The translations under genes were made by a program, and so were the position numbers. Shown here one piece after another: positions 17,852-26,572 of a stretch of DNA of 64,000 nt. The stretch spans positions 1-64,000 of the forward strand of contig CAVEVQ010000005.1 in assembly GCA_963619325.1 (NCBI GenBank). The letters are read 5' to 3'. A model generated the notes under the pieces. It searched no databases. It was not told the DNA's origin and saw only the letters and a program-made list of their open reading frames with translations. This DNA comes from UBA1181 sp963619325 (GTDB taxonomy: Bacteria > Bacteroidota > Bacteroidia > Bacteroidales > Paludibacteraceae). The number at the start of each line of letters is the position of its first letter. Within the stretch, counting starts at the first letter, position 1.

Positions 17852-18445
17852 CTATTTTTTCTTTTTCTTCTTGCCCGTAGATGTGTTCGGGATGTTGGCT
17901 TTGCACTCTACTAATTTGACGCCACGTTCCATTAAACGGATTTCCCCGTGAGAAAGCATGCTCAAATCGTTGAGGATTTTACTGTCGTCTGCGCCATCTT
18001 TGTTGAAAGTGTAATAGCTGCGTTTCATATAGTTGGCGATTCTCAGTTCGAGAAGTTCTCGCTCCTCGCCGTGGGGAAGGTCGCAGGCTTTCTCTATCAT
18101 GCCATGAATTAATTTTCCATAATGCATGAAGTGGATGCGTTTGGACGAAGAGTATTCGACCTTGCCAGGTTTCACCTTGAGTTTATCTTTTTTGATGATC
18201 TCGCAAGGGTAGTCTACATCCAGCGTGAAGTTGGACATGATGGCGAGATGATCCCACAAAGTTTGTTTGTAGTTGCTCAACTCGTGTATGTGGGGAAAGA
18301 GCGTCTCCATAGCCTTGATGATTGAATAGGCGGCGGCTGTTCTTTCTGTGCGGTCTTCTATTGTCAAGCAGTAGTTGACCATGTTTTGAATGTTCCTCCC
18401 ATATTCTGGAAGCGACAAACTTTTTAATTTCGTATTGTACTCCAT
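17852..18445 (-). CDS. DUF4290 family protein
   Basis: The 197-aa largely helical protein matches what I recall of DUF4290, which precedes murA in Bacteroidota (start MEYNTKLKSLSLPEYGRNIQ). It ends with a lysine run, KKKKKK, typical of nucleic-acid- or membrane-binding tails. There is no signal peptide, so it is cytoplasmic. Function is unknown; the conserved murA linkage suggests a role in envelope growth or its control. It is the first gene of the DUF4290-murA-methyltransferase group. Confidence 0.82.
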   Translation of the reverse strand: MEYNTKLKSLSLPEYGRNIQNMVNYCLTIEDRTERTAAAYSIIKAMETLFPHIHELSNYKQTLWDHLAIMSNFTLDVDYPCEIIKKDKLKVKPGKVEYSSSKRIHFMHYGKLIHGMIEKACDLPHGEERELLELRIANYMKRSYYTFNKDGADDSKILNDLSMLSHGEIRLMERGVKLVECKANIPNTSTGKKKKKK

Positions 18446-18525
18446 CTTGAGTGTACTTGATTTTACCTAAATAAATTGCGAACAAACCTGTTTCTTGATT
18501 GGCAAAACAATGTAAATTCCATTGC

Positions 18526-18533
18526 AAAGTTAA
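18526..18533 (-). promoter_or_regulatory. -7 promoter element of DUF4290-murA
   Basis: Minus strand TAACTTTG matches TAnnTTTG, about 80 bases upstream of the DUF4290 start. No clear -33 element. Confidence 0.5.
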
Positions 18534-18798
18534 AGAATTTAAAGGAGGTAAGGAATTTTTCGGAGATATTTATTAACGAAGTAAGAAGAACTATAAACGA
18601 AAGGAGTCAGAATAGCCAGTAGCGGTAAAACTTGCGGTTCTTTGACATTTCGTCAATATATAGCATACATCAACTCCAGAAGCTGGTGTAGCCGCTGTGG
18701 AGGAGTTCTTGCATTTCGCTGAGTTTTGCCACGCTGGCGGATGAGATTGGGTCTTTGCACATACACACCGTTGACAAAACAACAATATTTAAACAGTA
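18534..18798. other. Intergenic stretch with no supported gene
   Basis: This lies between the DUF4290 promoter and the hipT stop codon. The minus strand has a 31-codon frame beginning MCKDPISSASVAKL and ending TSFWS, then a second short frame, MLYIDEMSKNRKFYRYWLF. These could be the remains of a small gene or chance. No terminal repeats, tRNA or terminator are evident. Confidence 0.4.
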
Positions 18799-19722
18799 TC
18801 ACCACTCTTCAAATCTCACAAACCGACTAGTTCGTTCTCTCACCACGCGAAGGTAAGATCTCTTCATTTTATCGTTGAGAAAACTGTTGGAAATCAAGTC
18901 TTTGACCATTGCTGGTAGCACGGTGTAGCGGTCAAGAATCTCATTGAGGTGAGGTTCTTGTATTCCGATAATCTTTCCGAAACGATAGAAATCTAAACGG
19001 CAGGGGTGTCCTGTTTTGTCCATAATTTCGCTTGTCTCTATGTTAGGCGACAATCCTTCGCTGAGTGCGAAATCATCATCGTCTATGTGAATATGCGTGT
19101 TGAGCAGGTCGTAGGCAGGAGCCAATCTGAAATTTTCGCCATGTCTGATTAATGAGAAATTTTTCGTATGCGCATCACCATTGCCGTAGATGTAGTTGAA
19201 CAATACGAGGTTGAAGAATCTTTCTAAGTCTGCCTCCCATTCTGCAACGTGTTTTCGTATTGCCTTCGCAATGTCTTCGTATGACCCCATGTATTTGAAA
19301 TGGATGCTGTCGTCGGTTTCATCTCGTCCGATAATCGTGGCGAAATCTTCCATCAAAAGTTTTGATCCATTGGGTGGAATGTCGAATCTGCGAGTGATGA
19401 ACACAGTCTTTTTTGAAGGGGTGAAGCATAGTCCGTAGGAGGCGGTCTTGATTCCGTAGACTTGATCGGCGATTTGCATGGTCAGATATTCATTGGCAGG
19501 TATCTGATTCCGTGCGCGTAGGGTGCGATCCCATGGAGCGGGTTTTAGAATGTGGGTGGAACGTTCGTCTATGCGTGCGAGGCGTACTTTCCCATTTTCG
19601 ATGATGGCAGGGAATTTCTCTTGTACTCCCGAAACGGAGATGTGTTTCATCGTTTTGACAATGTCTGCCACGTCGCTAAACTTCTCTAAATCAAAATCTA
19701 ATATGTAGTTATTCCCCTTCAT
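18799..19722 (-). CDS. HipA-like serine/threonine kinase, HipT type (lacks N-subdomain 1)
   Basis: This is the kinase part of a split HipA toxin; HipA kinases phosphorylate aminoacyl-tRNA synthetases and arrest translation. At 307 aa it is shorter than full HipA (about 430-440 aa) because the N-terminal subdomain is encoded by the upstream gene. Key residues: Gly-rich loop with S29-V-S31-G, the autophosphorylation-type SxS motif of HipT; Lys60 in HILKPA; Glu78 in ANEYL; catalytic loop NGDAHTKNF with Asp183, His185, Asn188; and metal-binding Asp205 in AYDLLNT. All appear intact. The start overlaps the hipS end by 14 bases, indicating coupling. The target is unknown. Confidence 0.88.
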   Translation of the reverse strand: MKGNNYILDFDLEKFSDVADIVKTMKHISVSGVQEKFPAIIENGKVRLARIDERSTHILKPAPWDRTLRARNQIPANEYLTMQIADQVYGIKTASYGLCFTPSKKTVFITRRFDIPPNGSKLLMEDFATIIGRDETDDSIHFKYMGSYEDIAKAIRKHVAEWEADLERFFNLVLFNYIYGNGDAHTKNFSLIRHGENFRLAPAYDLLNTHIHIDDDDFALSEGLSPNIETSEIMDKTGHPCRLDFYRFGKIIGIQEPHLNEILDRYTVLPAMVKDLISNSFLNDKMKRSYLRVVRERTSRFVRFEEW

Positions 19723-20044
19723 TCTTAATCTTTCTTACTTGAACGGCTCCGATGCAATCTTGGTCTGCCATGATTACGAGAAGGCTGAAGAGGTCTCGCT
19801 CGTCGATTTTTTCATAACGGCAGATCATCCTTCTGTTTGCACCCTCAGGAAGATTGTTGCAGAAGAATGGAAAAAGTGTTTTTGAGGTGTAAGGTTCTGC
19901 GCGTTTTGGAAGCGTTATGGAGATGTCGGGTCCGTCGGATGCCAAATACGCTTCATCGTAGGCAAAGGTGTAGTCCCTGCCTGGCTTTGCCTCGGTCAGT
20001 GTGCCTGCAAGGGTATCGTTGACGTAAACATGGAGTTGCCTCAT
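19709..20044 (-). CDS. HipA N-terminal subdomain protein, HipS type
   Basis: The 111-aa protein corresponds to the Couple_hipA N-subdomain 1 of HipA: MRQLHVYVNDTLAGTLTE at the start, FPFFCNNLPEGANR in the middle, and DERDLFSLLVIMADQDCIGAVQ at the end. In three-part HipBST systems HipS is the antitoxin, binding and inhibiting HipT. ATG 20044 is chosen because the -7 element at 20062-20069 would start transcription near 20056. The open frame to 20122 lies upstream of it. No HTH (HipB) gene exists between here and the next gene. Confidence 0.85.
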   Translation of the reverse strand: MRQLHVYVNDTLAGTLTEAKPGRDYTFAYDEAYLASDGPDISITLPKRAEPYTSKTLFPFFCNNLPEGANRRMICRYEKIDERDLFSLLVIMADQDCIGAVQVRKIKNEGE

Positions 20045-20061
20045 AACTTTATTGTTTGGGG

Positions 20062-20069
20062 CAAAGATA
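20062..20069 (-). promoter_or_regulatory. -7 promoter element of hipS-hipT
   Basis: Minus strand TATCTTTG matches TAnnTTTG. The transcript would begin about 12 bases before the hipS ATG, leaving no room for a hipB gene in the same transcript. Confidence 0.55.
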
Positions 20070-20199
20070 CGAATTTCAAAACTGCTATAGCCTGTGGCTG
20101 TTTTTTTCTTTGAATGAGGCAAAAGAGTTGAGGCACAAAAAAAGAGAGAGCCACTTCTGCGACTCTCTCTCTTTATCTGAAGATCTGAAATTTTATTGC

Positions 20200-23130
20200 T
20201 TATTTCTTGATGAGCTTGGTTGCGTTTCCGTTGAAGAGAACGATGTATACGCCATCGCTGAGGTTGGCTCCGATTTCGGCAGAGCCGTTGGCTGTTCCTT
20301 TCTCCACGATTGTTCCGAGCGTGTTGGTGATGGTGTAATCTCCTTCACCATAGAGGGTTGCTGTCTCAGAGAATGGGTTCGGAGTGATGACTACTGCTTT
20401 CTCAGCAACTGCTTCCTCAACGTCTGTTTTCTCGCAGAAACTTGCAGATACCGCTGCCTTATTAGCATAGTCGCCATAGATGATACCCATACCGATTGAA
20501 CTCATGTAAACACGTCCGTATGTGTTCCAGTCGCCCAAGATGAACTGCCCGTTTCCTGGTCCGCCGAATTGCTGATTGTCTTTGGTTGCACGTGTCCATG
20601 TCGCACCCTCGTCTTCAGAGAAGTAGATTCCTGCGGTACATCCATAAACCACTCCGTAGATGTAGAGGACGTAGCCTTTGCCATCCTTGCCGACACCTGC
20701 GCCGACAGCGTCGCAACTTGTTACGTTTTCAATCTTAGTGAATTTTTCACCCTTGTCGACTGATACATATAAACCGTTGGTTCCGCCTGGTGCGTAGATC
20801 AATCCTTCAACACCATTGACAACAGCGATACGTCCGTAGTCTCCGTTAGACAAGGATTGAGAAGTGAAGGTTGTTCCGTAGTCGGAACTTCTGTAGAAGT
20901 ATTGTTTACCTCCTGCATATACCAATTCGTCGTTTTTAGGGTCTACTTGGATGTGGGTTGCTTTGTCTGTGCCAGAAACTTTCGTCCAAGAAGCTCCTTC
21001 ATTGTCGGAGTAGAAGATGCCACTTTCACCAGGTCCAGGAATTACGAAGTAACGCATCGTTCCGTCTGCCTTCTTGGTGATGGCACACTTACCCTCGTTT
21101 GATGGGTAAGGAGAGCAACCTGAGCAATATGGGTTGCTGTATGAGAAAGAAGTGTTTGCGGAAGTCTTCTTCCATCCCTTTGCTCCAGTTGTGGTGATGT
21201 AGAAACCAGAGTTGGCAACACGCATTTGTATGTTGTGGTCGCCGCTGTAGTAGTTGATACCTCCTGTTGTTCCTGGTGCTGGGTCGTGGATAGCAGGGTA
21301 GGTGCTGAGGTCTGTGTGGATGAATCCAGTGTAGTCTCCGATTACAGAGAGGAAGTTGCCACCGCAAGGGATGCTGACAGCGTCCAAAGGCACAGTCTCC
21401 TCAATACCTTTCACATCGAAGTAGAATGTGTAGTTGTCGCTTGCAGTCCAGATATCGTCGCAAGAGAAGATACCGTTACCAGAACCGAATGACACTTTTT
21501 CTGTTGTAGGGTCGATGCAGACTGTGCCACACCAATGGAGTGCGTAGCCTGAAATCCAAGTTACACCATTACTCTTCAAAGTGAATTTGCCGTTTAAGTT
21601 GGTCCAGTTCTCACCTCCATCGGTAGATACCCAAATGATGTCTCCGTTGGCAGAAGAACCGTTCTCCCATGCTTGTGGCACCCATGTGCTATTGGTTGAG
21701 ACAACGAGTTTGTTGGCGTCGTTAGGAGAAACGGCTACATCACCGAATGCGTATCCTGTTGCAGGCGAGATGTTCTCGGCGGTCTTCGTGTTTGGATTGT
21801 AACGGTAGATAGCGCCGTTGCTTCCGTATGCTTTCTTGTCTGAGTAGGCGATGAGCAAGTTGCCGTTCTTATCCATCTTCATTCTGCAAGGGATGAGGTT
21901 GGTTGGCAACGAACTGATGGTCGACCAAGAAGAACCTCCATCTTCTGATACATAGACGTTGGCGGTGTTGGTGCTTGAGACACCTACGAAGATACGCTGT
22001 GTCTTGCCATTGCTAACACTTGAACCGTCGAACACAACGGCAGTTGTACCGTTCTCGTCTGAGGTCGTTTTAACGCTGTTGCTCTCCCAACTTGGCCAGT
22101 TGACAGAAGATGAGAATGCGTTTGAAGGGAATGAGGAAACGGCTTCCCAGTTGGCACCACCATCGGTACTGTAGATGAGTGGAGATTTGGCACGGGCACC
22201 GCAATAGATGATGTCGCTGTTGTTAGGGTCTACTGCGATTCGTTCTCCACAGTTTCTTCCGTCTCCATTACCATGTACTACAGCAATGTTGGTGATGTCT
22301 GATGTGGTGAATGTGTTTCCTCCGTCTTTAGAACATAAAACGGCAGTCTTTTGTGAACTGAAGTATTGGTTTCCTGCCAACAAATAAATGTTATTCTCGT
22401 TTTGAGGGTCGATGGCAATACCTTCGATGCTGTACAATCCCTTGTTGTCTTCTGAAATGAAGTTGGTGATTGGCTCCCATTTAGAACTGCTGTAGTTCCA
22501 CTTGTAGGCACCACCTACGTCGGTACGGGCAATTTTTGTCTTCCCTTGTGCAATAACGCCTGGAACGAATCCACCGCCACCCATAGCCAATTGTCCGAAG
22601 GTGAAGTCTGCGATATTCTTGCACTCTTCTGCTGTGTAGGCTTCTGTGCAGGAAACGGCTCCGGTCTTGCTTGATACTACTCGGACGTTGTCAACGTAGA
22701 TCTCTCCAGTCTCACCTGCTTGGCAGAACTGCAAAATGGAATTTTCCCCTGATTTAGATGCATCCTTATAGTCGACGAAAACTGTTTGCCATTTTCCTTT
22801 CTCAATGGTGTAGTATCTGTCTGCATTGATTCCTGAACAGTAGACTCTCATAGTACAGTCTGTCATACTGAACACATCCATGGCAACATAGTTGGCAGAG
22901 AGGTCATCTTCGTTCCAATAGCCTAACATACCATAGCCCGTGGTTACGATGTGAAGACAATAGTCGCTCGTGTTTCCACATTTGTATGGATTGCTAACAA
23001 TTGCGGATGACTCGTTTCCCCACCCTTGGGTCCATGTCAGAGTTCCATCCTCGAAGTCGTATGACGCTGCCGCGTTAGCGCATAGACCGCCGCAGACAGC
23101 TAACATCGCGGTAAGTAATTTTCTTTTCAT
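20200..23130 (-). CDS. secreted GH74-like beta-propeller glycosidase with T9SS sorting domain
   Basis: 976 aa from ATG 23130 (TTG at 23136 would add two residues). A signal peptide ends near ANAAA. A region of about 130 residues resembles a carbohydrate-binding or jelly-roll domain. From about 183 the GH74 fold begins: GGGGFVPGV and ARTDVGGAYKWN with Asp204 as a candidate catalytic acid/base, and GDYTGFIHTDL with Asp599 matching the second GH74 Asp segment. At least eight Asp-box turns (S-x-D-x-G-x-x-W/F, e.g. STDGGANW, SEDEGATW) mark propeller blades. The C-terminal 70 residues (PNPFSETATLYG to TKLIKK) form a type A T9SS sorting domain. Probable substrate is xyloglucan or a related beta-glucan, by family. 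It is monocistronic, with a weak promoter. Confidence 0.85.
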   Translation of the reverse strand: MKRKLLTAMLAVCGGLCANAAASYDFEDGTLTWTQGWGNESSAIVSNPYKCGNTSDYCLHIVTTGYGMLGYWNEDDLSANYVAMDVFSMTDCTMRVYCSGINADRYYTIEKGKWQTVFVDYKDASKSGENSILQFCQAGETGEIYVDNVRVVSSKTGAVSCTEAYTAEECKNIADFTFGQLAMGGGGFVPGVIAQGKTKIARTDVGGAYKWNYSSSKWEPITNFISEDNKGLYSIEGIAIDPQNENNIYLLAGNQYFSSQKTAVLCSKDGGNTFTTSDITNIAVVHGNGDGRNCGERIAVDPNNSDIIYCGARAKSPLIYSTDGGANWEAVSSFPSNAFSSSVNWPSWESNSVKTTSDENGTTAVVFDGSSVSNGKTQRIFVGVSSTNTANVYVSEDGGSSWSTISSLPTNLIPCRMKMDKNGNLLIAYSDKKAYGSNGAIYRYNPNTKTAENISPATGYAFGDVAVSPNDANKLVVSTNSTWVPQAWENGSSANGDIIWVSTDGGENWTNLNGKFTLKSNGVTWISGYALHWCGTVCIDPTTEKVSFGSGNGIFSCDDIWTASDNYTFYFDVKGIEETVPLDAVSIPCGGNFLSVIGDYTGFIHTDLSTYPAIHDPAPGTTGGINYYSGDHNIQMRVANSGFYITTTGAKGWKKTSANTSFSYSNPYCSGCSPYPSNEGKCAITKKADGTMRYFVIPGPGESGIFYSDNEGASWTKVSGTDKATHIQVDPKNDELVYAGGKQYFYRSSDYGTTFTSQSLSNGDYGRIAVVNGVEGLIYAPGGTNGLYVSVDKGEKFTKIENVTSCDAVGAGVGKDGKGYVLYIYGVVYGCTAGIYFSEDEGATWTRATKDNQQFGGPGNGQFILGDWNTYGRVYMSSIGMGIIYGDYANKAAVSASFCEKTDVEEAVAEKAVVITPNPFSETATLYGEGDYTITNTLGTIVEKGTANGSAEIGANLSDGVYIVLFNGNATKLIKK

Positions 23131-23209
23131 ACTCAAAATATTTTCTTTTGTTTATCTTTCGGTTGTAATATAAGGTTTCGCAAATTAAGTTTTTTTCACT
23201 CTTTTTACC

Positions 23210-23217
23210 TAATTTTG
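23210..23217 (+). promoter_or_regulatory. -7 promoter element of the NfeD-M16-DUF2238 operon
   Basis: TAATTTTG matches TAnnTTTG, with predicted initiation near 23223 and a leader of about 27 bases to ATG 23250. No clear -33. Confidence 0.5.
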
Positions 23218-23249
23218 GGGTGAATAAAAGAATATAATTGATTGATTTT

Positions 23250-24623
23250 ATGATAAGACGAAATATAATTTGTCTCTTGTTGTTCTGTTGCGCCCTCTTC
23301 CAGTGTTGGGCGGGTAAGTCCTATTATGAGATAAAGATTTTCAAGGAAATTGGTGCGACCTCCTGGCAATATCTGAAAAATGGATTAACAGAAGCCACTG
23401 AAAATCAAGTGGATGCTGTTTTCTTGCATCTCAACACATACGGAGGAGCTGTAGACTACGCTGACTCTATGCGGACTGCAATTCTCAACTATAAAAAACC
23501 TGTATACGTTTTTATCGACAACAATGCTGCGAGTGCAGGTGCGCTCATCTCTATTGCGTGCGATAGTATTTATATGCGTCAAGGTGCTAATATCGGTGCG
23601 GCTACCGTGGTGAACGAGGATGGTACGAAGGCTCCCGATAAGTATCAGAGTTATATGCGGTCAATTATTCGTTCGACAGCCGAATCGCAAGGAAAGGTGA
23701 GAGAAGTCGTAGATGGCGATACGATAGAAAAATGGCGCAGAGACCCCAAAATCGCTGAGGCTATGGTCGACGAGAGTGTGGTGGTGCCGGGCGTAGTTGA
23801 TTCTACAAAGATTCTTACTTTTACGGCGAACGATGCTGTGCAATATGGGTATTGTGAAGGCATTTATGAAAGTATCGACGAGATTATAGTAAACGCTTTA
23901 CAAGAGTCTGATTATCAGCTTACCTCTTACGAGGCGACTGTTTGGGACGACATCAAAGGTTGGTTGATGAACCCTGTTCTGCATGGTGTCTTGATTATGT
24001 TGATCATTGGCGGAATTTATTTCGAGATGCAGTCGCCAGGTATTGGTTTTGCGTTGGCAGTTTCTATTGTGGCCGCCATTCTGTATTTTGCGCCACTTTA
24101 TATTGACGGCTTGGCCGAGATTTGGGAAGGACTCCTTATTTTGGTGGGAATCGGACTCATACTTGTTGAGATATTCTTGATTCCAGGGTTCGGCGTCACG
24201 GGTATCTTGGGAATAGTCTTTGTGGTTGCTGGATTTATTCTGTGTTTGTTGCCGAACGACTTGTTCTCTTTCAAAACAGTTTCTGCGTATGAAGCTTCTA
24301 TCGCTCTTCTGACGGTTCTTCTGGCTTTGATGGGGTCGGGTGTCCTTGTCTACTATTTGTCAACTAAGATAGGAAAAGAGGGACTATTCAAAAATATCGC
24401 TTTGAATACGTCTTTGGATGACAACACAGAAGTGGAAAAGGTTGAAAATTCATTGGTCGGACAGAAAGGTGTAACGGTAACCGTGCTTTGCCCTTCTGGG
24501 AAGGTGAAAATTGGAGACGAGATATACAATGCAGTATCTGAGAATGGGGGCTATGTGGAGGAAGGAACAACCGTGGAGGTGAGACGATTCTCTACAGGAC
24601 AGTTGTATGTGAAACAAAAGTGA
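23250..24623 (+). CDS. NfeD-like membrane-bound ClpP-class serine protease
   Basis: 457 aa from ATG 23250 (TTG at 23238 would add four residues and sits close to the predicted transcript start). A signal peptide of about 21 residues is followed by a ClpP-like domain: LHLNTYGGAVDYADS, then NNAASAGALISIACD with Ser95 as nucleophile; the Lys of the Ser-Lys dyad is expected near GTKAPDKYQS. Four to five membrane helices span about 245-370. A C-terminal OB-fold NfeD domain (SLVGQKGVTVTVLCPSG onward) ends the protein. The family cleaves hydrophobic substrates such as stomatin-type proteins; no stomatin gene is adjacent. It is the first gene of a plus-strand set and lies 10 bases before the M16 gene. 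Confidence 0.9.
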   Translation: MIRRNIICLLLFCCALFQCWAGKSYYEIKIFKEIGATSWQYLKNGLTEATENQVDAVFLHLNTYGGAVDYADSMRTAILNYKKPVYVFIDNNAASAGALISIACDSIYMRQGANIGAATVVNEDGTKAPDKYQSYMRSIIRSTAESQGKVREVVDGDTIEKWRRDPKIAEAMVDESVVVPGVVDSTKILTFTANDAVQYGYCEGIYESIDEIIVNALQESDYQLTSYEATVWDDIKGWLMNPVLHGVLIMLIIGGIYFEMQSPGIGFALAVSIVAAILYFAPLYIDGLAEIWEGLLILVGIGLILVEIFLIPGFGVTGILGIVFVVAGFILCLLPNDLFSFKTVSAYEASIALLTVLLALMGSGVLVYYLSTKIGKEGLFKNIALNTSLDDNTEVEKVENSLVGQKGVTVTVLCPSGKVKIGDEIYNAVSENGGYVEEGTTVEVRRFSTGQLYVKQK

Positions 24624-24633
24624 AGATGGATAG

Positions 24634-25881
24634 ATGACAGAACAGGTGATAAACAAGTTCACGCTCGAAAATGGTTTGAGGGTAGTGCACAAGGAGGATA
24701 AAACCACGTCATTGGTGGTAGTTAACACGCTCTATGATGTGGGTTCGAAGGATGAGAGGGTGGATAAAACTGGTTTCGCTCATCTTTTTGAGCATCTTAT
24801 GTTTGGTGGAACTCCAGCTGAACCTGATTATGATGAGCCGGTGCAGCTTGCCAGCGGTGAAAATAATGCATTTACTTGTGTTGATTATACCAATTATTAT
24901 GTGATTACTCCATCGAACAATGTTGAAACTGCCTTCTACTTGGAGGCAGATAGAATGAAAGGTTTGCTTTTCTCTCCTAAAAGTCTGGAGGTACAGCGGC
25001 AAGTGGTCTGCGAGGAGTTTAAAGAGCGTTGTATCAACCAACCCTATGGCGATATTCATCATGAATTGGCGCGTGCTATCTATGGACTAAATCACCCGTA
25101 TGGATGGCCTAGTATCGGTTTGAAATTAGAACATATCAAGGAGGCTAGTTTGGAGGATGTGAAGACATTTTTCTACGCTCATTACGCTCCAAACAATGCA
25201 ATTTTATCTGTCGTTGGCAATATATCTTTGGATGAAACAAAGCGAATAGTTGAGAAATATTATGGTTGTATTCCTCGCCGTGAAGTTGCTGTGCGACACA
25301 TACCGACATTGCCTGTTCAGACAGAACCTAATTTTGTTGAAGTGGAGAGGGATGTCCCTTTTTCTTTCTATTTTCGTGCATATCATATCGGCGGACGAAA
25401 AACGGGTGATTATGCAGTGTCCGATTTCGTGTCTGATGTCTTGGCAAATGGAAAATCGTCTCGTATCATCCAGCGATTAGTGCATGAAAAGAAAATTTTC
25501 ACGGGAGCCAATGCTTATATATCGTCTTTGGTTGAGGCGGGTGTCTTTTATTTCTCCGGAAAATTTGCAGACGGAACAACGCCTGCCATCGCCGACGAGG
25601 CTTTTGACGAATTGATATATGAATTGAAGAATGAAGAAATTTCGGAATACGAAACTCAAAAGCTGCGTAATAAGCACGAGGTCCAGGTTATGGAAGACTA
25701 TTTTTCACGGACAGACCTCGCCCACGACCTCGCCTACTATGAATTGTTGGGTGATGCTAATGATTTGTTCAAGCAAAACGAGATTTATAATAGAGTGACA
25801 CCTGGGGATGCTAAAAGTTTTTCTCAACGTGTTTTTCAGGATTCTAATAAAACGACATTATTCTATAAGTCAAGAAGATAA
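24634..25881 (+). CDS. M16 family zinc metallopeptidase
   Basis: The 415-aa protein has the inverted zinc motif HLFEH (His50, Glu53, His54) and the distal glutamate in QRQVVCEEFKER near 127-128, so the N-terminal half is catalytic. The second M16 domain follows from about 190. It is half the size of classic pitrilysin and like bacterial processing-peptidase forms of about 400 aa. No signal peptide is visible, which suggests a cytoplasmic location. It follows the NfeD gene by 10 bases and precedes DUF2238 by 29, consistent with an operon of membrane-associated proteolysis functions. Confidence 0.92.
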   Translation: MTEQVINKFTLENGLRVVHKEDKTTSLVVVNTLYDVGSKDERVDKTGFAHLFEHLMFGGTPAEPDYDEPVQLASGENNAFTCVDYTNYYVITPSNNVETAFYLEADRMKGLLFSPKSLEVQRQVVCEEFKERCINQPYGDIHHELARAIYGLNHPYGWPSIGLKLEHIKEASLEDVKTFFYAHYAPNNAILSVVGNISLDETKRIVEKYYGCIPRREVAVRHIPTLPVQTEPNFVEVERDVPFSFYFRAYHIGGRKTGDYAVSDFVSDVLANGKSSRIIQRLVHEKKIFTGANAYISSLVEAGVFYFSGKFADGTTPAIADEAFDELIYELKNEEISEYETQKLRNKHEVQVMEDYFSRTDLAHDLAYYELLGDANDLFKQNEIYNRVTPGDAKSFSQRVFQDSNKTTLFYKSRR

Positions 25882-25910
25882 GGTCGGACAGGTGATAAAA
25901 GTGTAATGAT

Positions 25911-26540
25911 ATGAATATAGTAGATCGAATAAAAAAAAGGAAGTCTTTATACGCTTATATTTTGCTTTTTTGGTTGGTTACGTTATCGGCGTTCGTAGCC
26001 AAGGATGTAATCGTGTGGTTTATGGAGGTGTTGCCTGCCTATATTGGCTTTGTCGCCATTTTCATTCTTTTAGACCGGGGCGTTCGTTTCTCTCGTTTGT
26101 TGAATTTCATTTTTGCAATAGAGATTTTAGTCCTTACCATTGGAGGTGTCTTCACCTATTCAGAAGTTCCTTTTTTCAATCCGACGGATTGGCTGGGACA
26201 AACTTTTGATTGGAATCGTAACAACTATGATAAATTGGGGCATTTTATGCAAGGCGTTACGCCATATTTGGCTTGCAAAGAGATGTTGATAACAAAAAAG
26301 ATGGTGAAGAGAAGTGCTATGCAAGTCTTCCTTTGCATCAGTGTCGCTATGGCTATCAGTGCTTTCTACGAATTGTTCGAGTATGCTACCGTAATGATGT
26401 CGGGCGACTTTGCAGAGAGTTTCGTCGCATCGCAGGGAGATTTCTTTGATACTCAGAAAGATATGCTATTTGCCATGATTGGGGCGATATTTGCAGCATG
26501 TGCGTCTCTGAGTTATCGATACGATGAAGAAAAAATTTAA
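25911..26540 (+). CDS. DUF2238 (YjdF-like) inner-membrane protein
   Basis: The 209-aa protein has about six predicted membrane helices, with the family signatures NNYDKLGHFMQGVTPYL, SAFYELFEYA and SQGDFFDTQKDML. Conserved His, Glu and Asp residues at helix ends suggest a metal or ligand site; function is unknown. It is in the NfeD-M16 operon. The following porin gene has its own promoter element beginning 19 bases after this stop codon. Confidence 0.88.
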   Translation: MNIVDRIKKRKSLYAYILLFWLVTLSAFVAKDVIVWFMEVLPAYIGFVAIFILLDRGVRFSRLLNFIFAIEILVLTIGGVFTYSEVPFFNPTDWLGQTFDWNRNNYDKLGHFMQGVTPYLACKEMLITKKMVKRSAMQVFLCISVAMAISAFYELFEYATVMMSGDFAESFVASQGDFFDTQKDMLFAMIGAIFAACASLSYRYDEEKI

Positions 26541-26558
26541 TAAGTCGCTTCCTTTTGC

Positions 26559-26566
26559 TAACTTTG
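26559..26566 (+). promoter_or_regulatory. -7 promoter element immediately before the porin gene
   Basis: TAACTTTG matches TAnnTTTG, with a TTTA at the -33 distance (26536-26539). The element ends six bases before ATG 26573, so a transcript from it would have almost no leader. Confidence 0.5.
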
Positions 26567-26572
26567 CAGTCG

